Source: Cephalothrix simula
Lineage: Eukaryota; Nemertea; Palaeonemertea; Archinemertea; Cephalotrichidae
Reading direction: 5' to 3'
Length of the DNA stretch: 10,867 nucleotides
Assembly: GCA_035591015.1 (NCBI GenBank)
Contig: JAXIUW010213953.1
Span: 1 to 10,867, forward strand
Below, piece by piece: positions 9,903 through 10,867 of this stretch (within the stretch, counting starts at the first letter, position 1; every line of letters starts with the position of its first letter). A program made the translations under genes and the position numbers. The notes beneath the pieces are model-generated. The model did no database searches and was not told the origin of the DNA. It saw only the letters and a list, made by a program, of their open reading frames with translations.

Positions 9903-10141
9903 CAAGGACCGCTCAGCGGGCCAAAACATGGAGGGGGTCCGGGGGATATCCCCCGCGGCCGCCGGAGGCCGAGAAATTTTTTATTTTTACACTTTTAGAG
10001 TGCCAGAAAAGCATTTCCGTTATGATTTACAAACCCTATATTCAACAATTTTGATGTTGATTTTTCAAAAAATCATACTTGGAAAAAAATTTAGTGGGGC
10101 TTCAGCCTTCCCAGCCCCCCCCCCCCGTTCCGCGGTCCCTG
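9903..10141. mobile_element. 239-bp inverted-repeat element with GC-rich ends (MITE-like)
   Basis: The left end begins CAAGGACCGCTCAGCGGGCC. The right end, read inward on the minus strand from 10141, begins CAGGGACCGCGGAACGGGGG. They share CA-GGACCGC and a following CGG. TTATA flanks both sides (9898-9902 and 10142-10146), a possible 5-bp target duplication that is weak evidence in AT-rich DNA. Internally there is a GC-rich palindromic patch (9940-9962), an AT-rich middle, and a 12-C run (10115-10126). The CAGGG-type end followed by a G run resembles hAT-like nonautonomous elements. No transposase is present; ORFs crossing it are not genes. Confidence 0.6.
9940..9962. repeat. GC-rich palindrome cluster
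   Basis: CGGGGGATATCCCCCG (9940-9955) is a perfect 16-bp palindrome. It is followed at once by CCGCGG and GCGGCCGC, both also palindromic. A G5 run just upstream (about 9933-9937) adds to the local folding potential. In an AT-rich region this is an abrupt compositional island inside the 239-bp element. Confidence 0.8.
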
Positions 10142-10557
10142 TTATATCGAATAAACAACCTATAAGCCTTTTTTACTTAATTAAAATCAATAATTGTTTA
10201 CTTTTTGAATTAGTAATAAACAAATACTACCGTAAGCAGATAGACAATGAAAATAACTTTTGGGACGCCTTTTTAAAAAAGGCAAATAAGTACCACTTCA
10301 CACCAGACAAAGAGCTTTTACAACTTAGTTAAAATGCGAATTCAAAATTTAAATGAATATTAAAAAGTAAAGCATACAGTAAAATACAGTGAAGAGTTGA
10401 AGAATGCTGCATACATATTGCATAAACTAACATGAGGGCATATGCATTTAGCTCAGAACATTATGCATTCTATTTTACCACTCGCTAATGGAATAAGTCA
10501 ATTTGATCACACCACAGATTAAAGGAGCAGTGTTGGTGCGAATTTCAACTTCGCGGG

Positions 10558-10585
10558 TTGGCGCGAATGACGTCACCATGGTAAC
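10558..10585 (+). promoter_or_regulatory. Composite E2F-like, CRE and RFX X-box sites
   Basis: Three sites adjoin within 28 bp. TTGGCGCGAA (10558-10567) is E2F-like, matching the octamer TTTSSCGC at 7 of 8 on either strand. TGACGTCA (10568-10575) is a full CRE. GTCACCATGGTAAC (10572-10585) fits the X-box consensus GTNRCC-N(1-3)-RGYAAC and is nearly palindromic. A second copy of the first motif with one change, TTGGTGCGAA, lies at 10533-10542. RFX proteins bind X-boxes, often at ciliary and neuronal genes. It could belong to the MAP1 promoter, to a neighbouring gene, or be chance; no transcript start is visible. Confidence 0.4.
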
Positions 10586-10867
10586 TATATCTTCAAACTA
10601 CGCATCGTTTTCAACTTGTTATAACGGTCTATTTAAATACTATTGAAATAATATATCTCTACTTACTCTAGTGAACGAGAGGATTTATCTCCGCATATAC
10701 CGTCGAAAAATACAAGTTCGAAATATGAGGGGGGTATGAGAACAGGTTTTTTTAAACAAACTAATCTCTACTTTGCAAATAAGTAAATACAATATCAATA
10801 ATGCATTTTAAAACGTGTTTTGATCAAATGCTTACGTTAGGGCAGGGCGGAACTGCCAGTCTAAAAT

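Larger units (their letters stand above)
8165..10867. other. Intronic or 5' sequence upstream of the 93-nt exon, with transposon relics
   Basis: No exon could be recognised here. I looked on the minus strand for the expected MAP1 N-terminal segment (hydrophobic strand then Leu/Ile-Gly-Glu) and found no candidate with proper splice sites. The stretch 8165-8783 shows nothing definite. 8784-9398 is a 601-bp inverted-repeat element with flanking target duplication. 9399-9902 is AT-rich with a short GC-rich patch (about 9544-9573). 9903-10141 is a second inverted-repeat element. 10147-10530 shows nothing beyond a small A/T hairpin near 10267-10283. 10531-10585 holds a cluster of transcription-factor-like sites. 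10586-10867 shows nothing recognisable. Confidence 0.6.

Noticed and set aside
9779-10332. Plus-strand ORFs of 91 and 134 codons crossing the 239-bp element
   Set aside because: They run through the palindromes and C-run of a noncoding inverted-repeat element and show no transposase motif. The tail (FWDAFLKKANKYHF) looks somewhat protein-like but nothing supports it.
1-10867. Search for a bacterial-type defence system, CRISPR array, tRNA or rRNA
   Set aside because: No direct-repeat/spacer array, no tRNA-like cloverleaf and no bacterial gene arrangement was seen; the window is animal genomic DNA.

Overview
The window reads as animal nuclear DNA, most likely from an arthropod and probably an insect. 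It is AT-rich, has spliced genes with GT-AG introns, long noncoding stretches and small DNA-transposon relics, and no bacterial operon features. The species cannot be named from the sequence.

There is one clear gene, on the minus strand: the 3' part of a MAP1-family microtubule-associated protein (Futsch in insects; MAP1A/MAP1B/MAP1S in vertebrates). Its terminal exon (4434-377, about 4.06 kb) carries nearly the whole recognisable protein: a degenerate metallo-beta-lactamase-like N-terminal domain, a basic Lys/Ser/Pro/Ala linker, a long acidic Glu-rich middle with internal tandem duplications, a second basic linker, and the conserved C-terminal light-chain domain. A 93-nt upstream exon (8164-8072) was found by reading the minus strand around splice sites. 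It joins the terminal exon exactly in frame across a 3.6-kb intron (8071-4435), recreating a Gly-Glu-Arg junction that matches what I recall of insect Futsch. The first coding exon or exons, with the N-terminal beta-strand and Leu-Gly-Glu segment, were not found and probably lie beyond base 10867.

Layout: 1-376 is 3' flank and probable 3'UTR, with a transposon-like terminus ending at 119. 377-4434 is the terminal exon. 4435-8071 is the intron, mostly featureless, with one short ORF of uncertain meaning. 8072-8164 is the small exon. 8165 onward is upstream intron or 5' region on the minus strand. It holds a 601-bp inverted-repeat element (8791-9391) built from about nine copies of a CACCCAATTTATCTGAC-type motif and containing TGACGTCA palindromes. 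It also holds a second, GC-capped inverted-repeat element (9903-10141), and near the right edge a compact E2F-like / CRE / RFX X-box cluster (10558-10585) that could be a promoter or enhancer.

I see no RNA gene, CRISPR array or bacterial-type system, and no convincing new multi-gene system. The points most worth a second look are the 601-bp element and its possible relative beside the gene's 3' end, the regulatory cluster, the compact and internally duplicated MAP1 protein, and the weakly MAP1-like ORF inside the intron.
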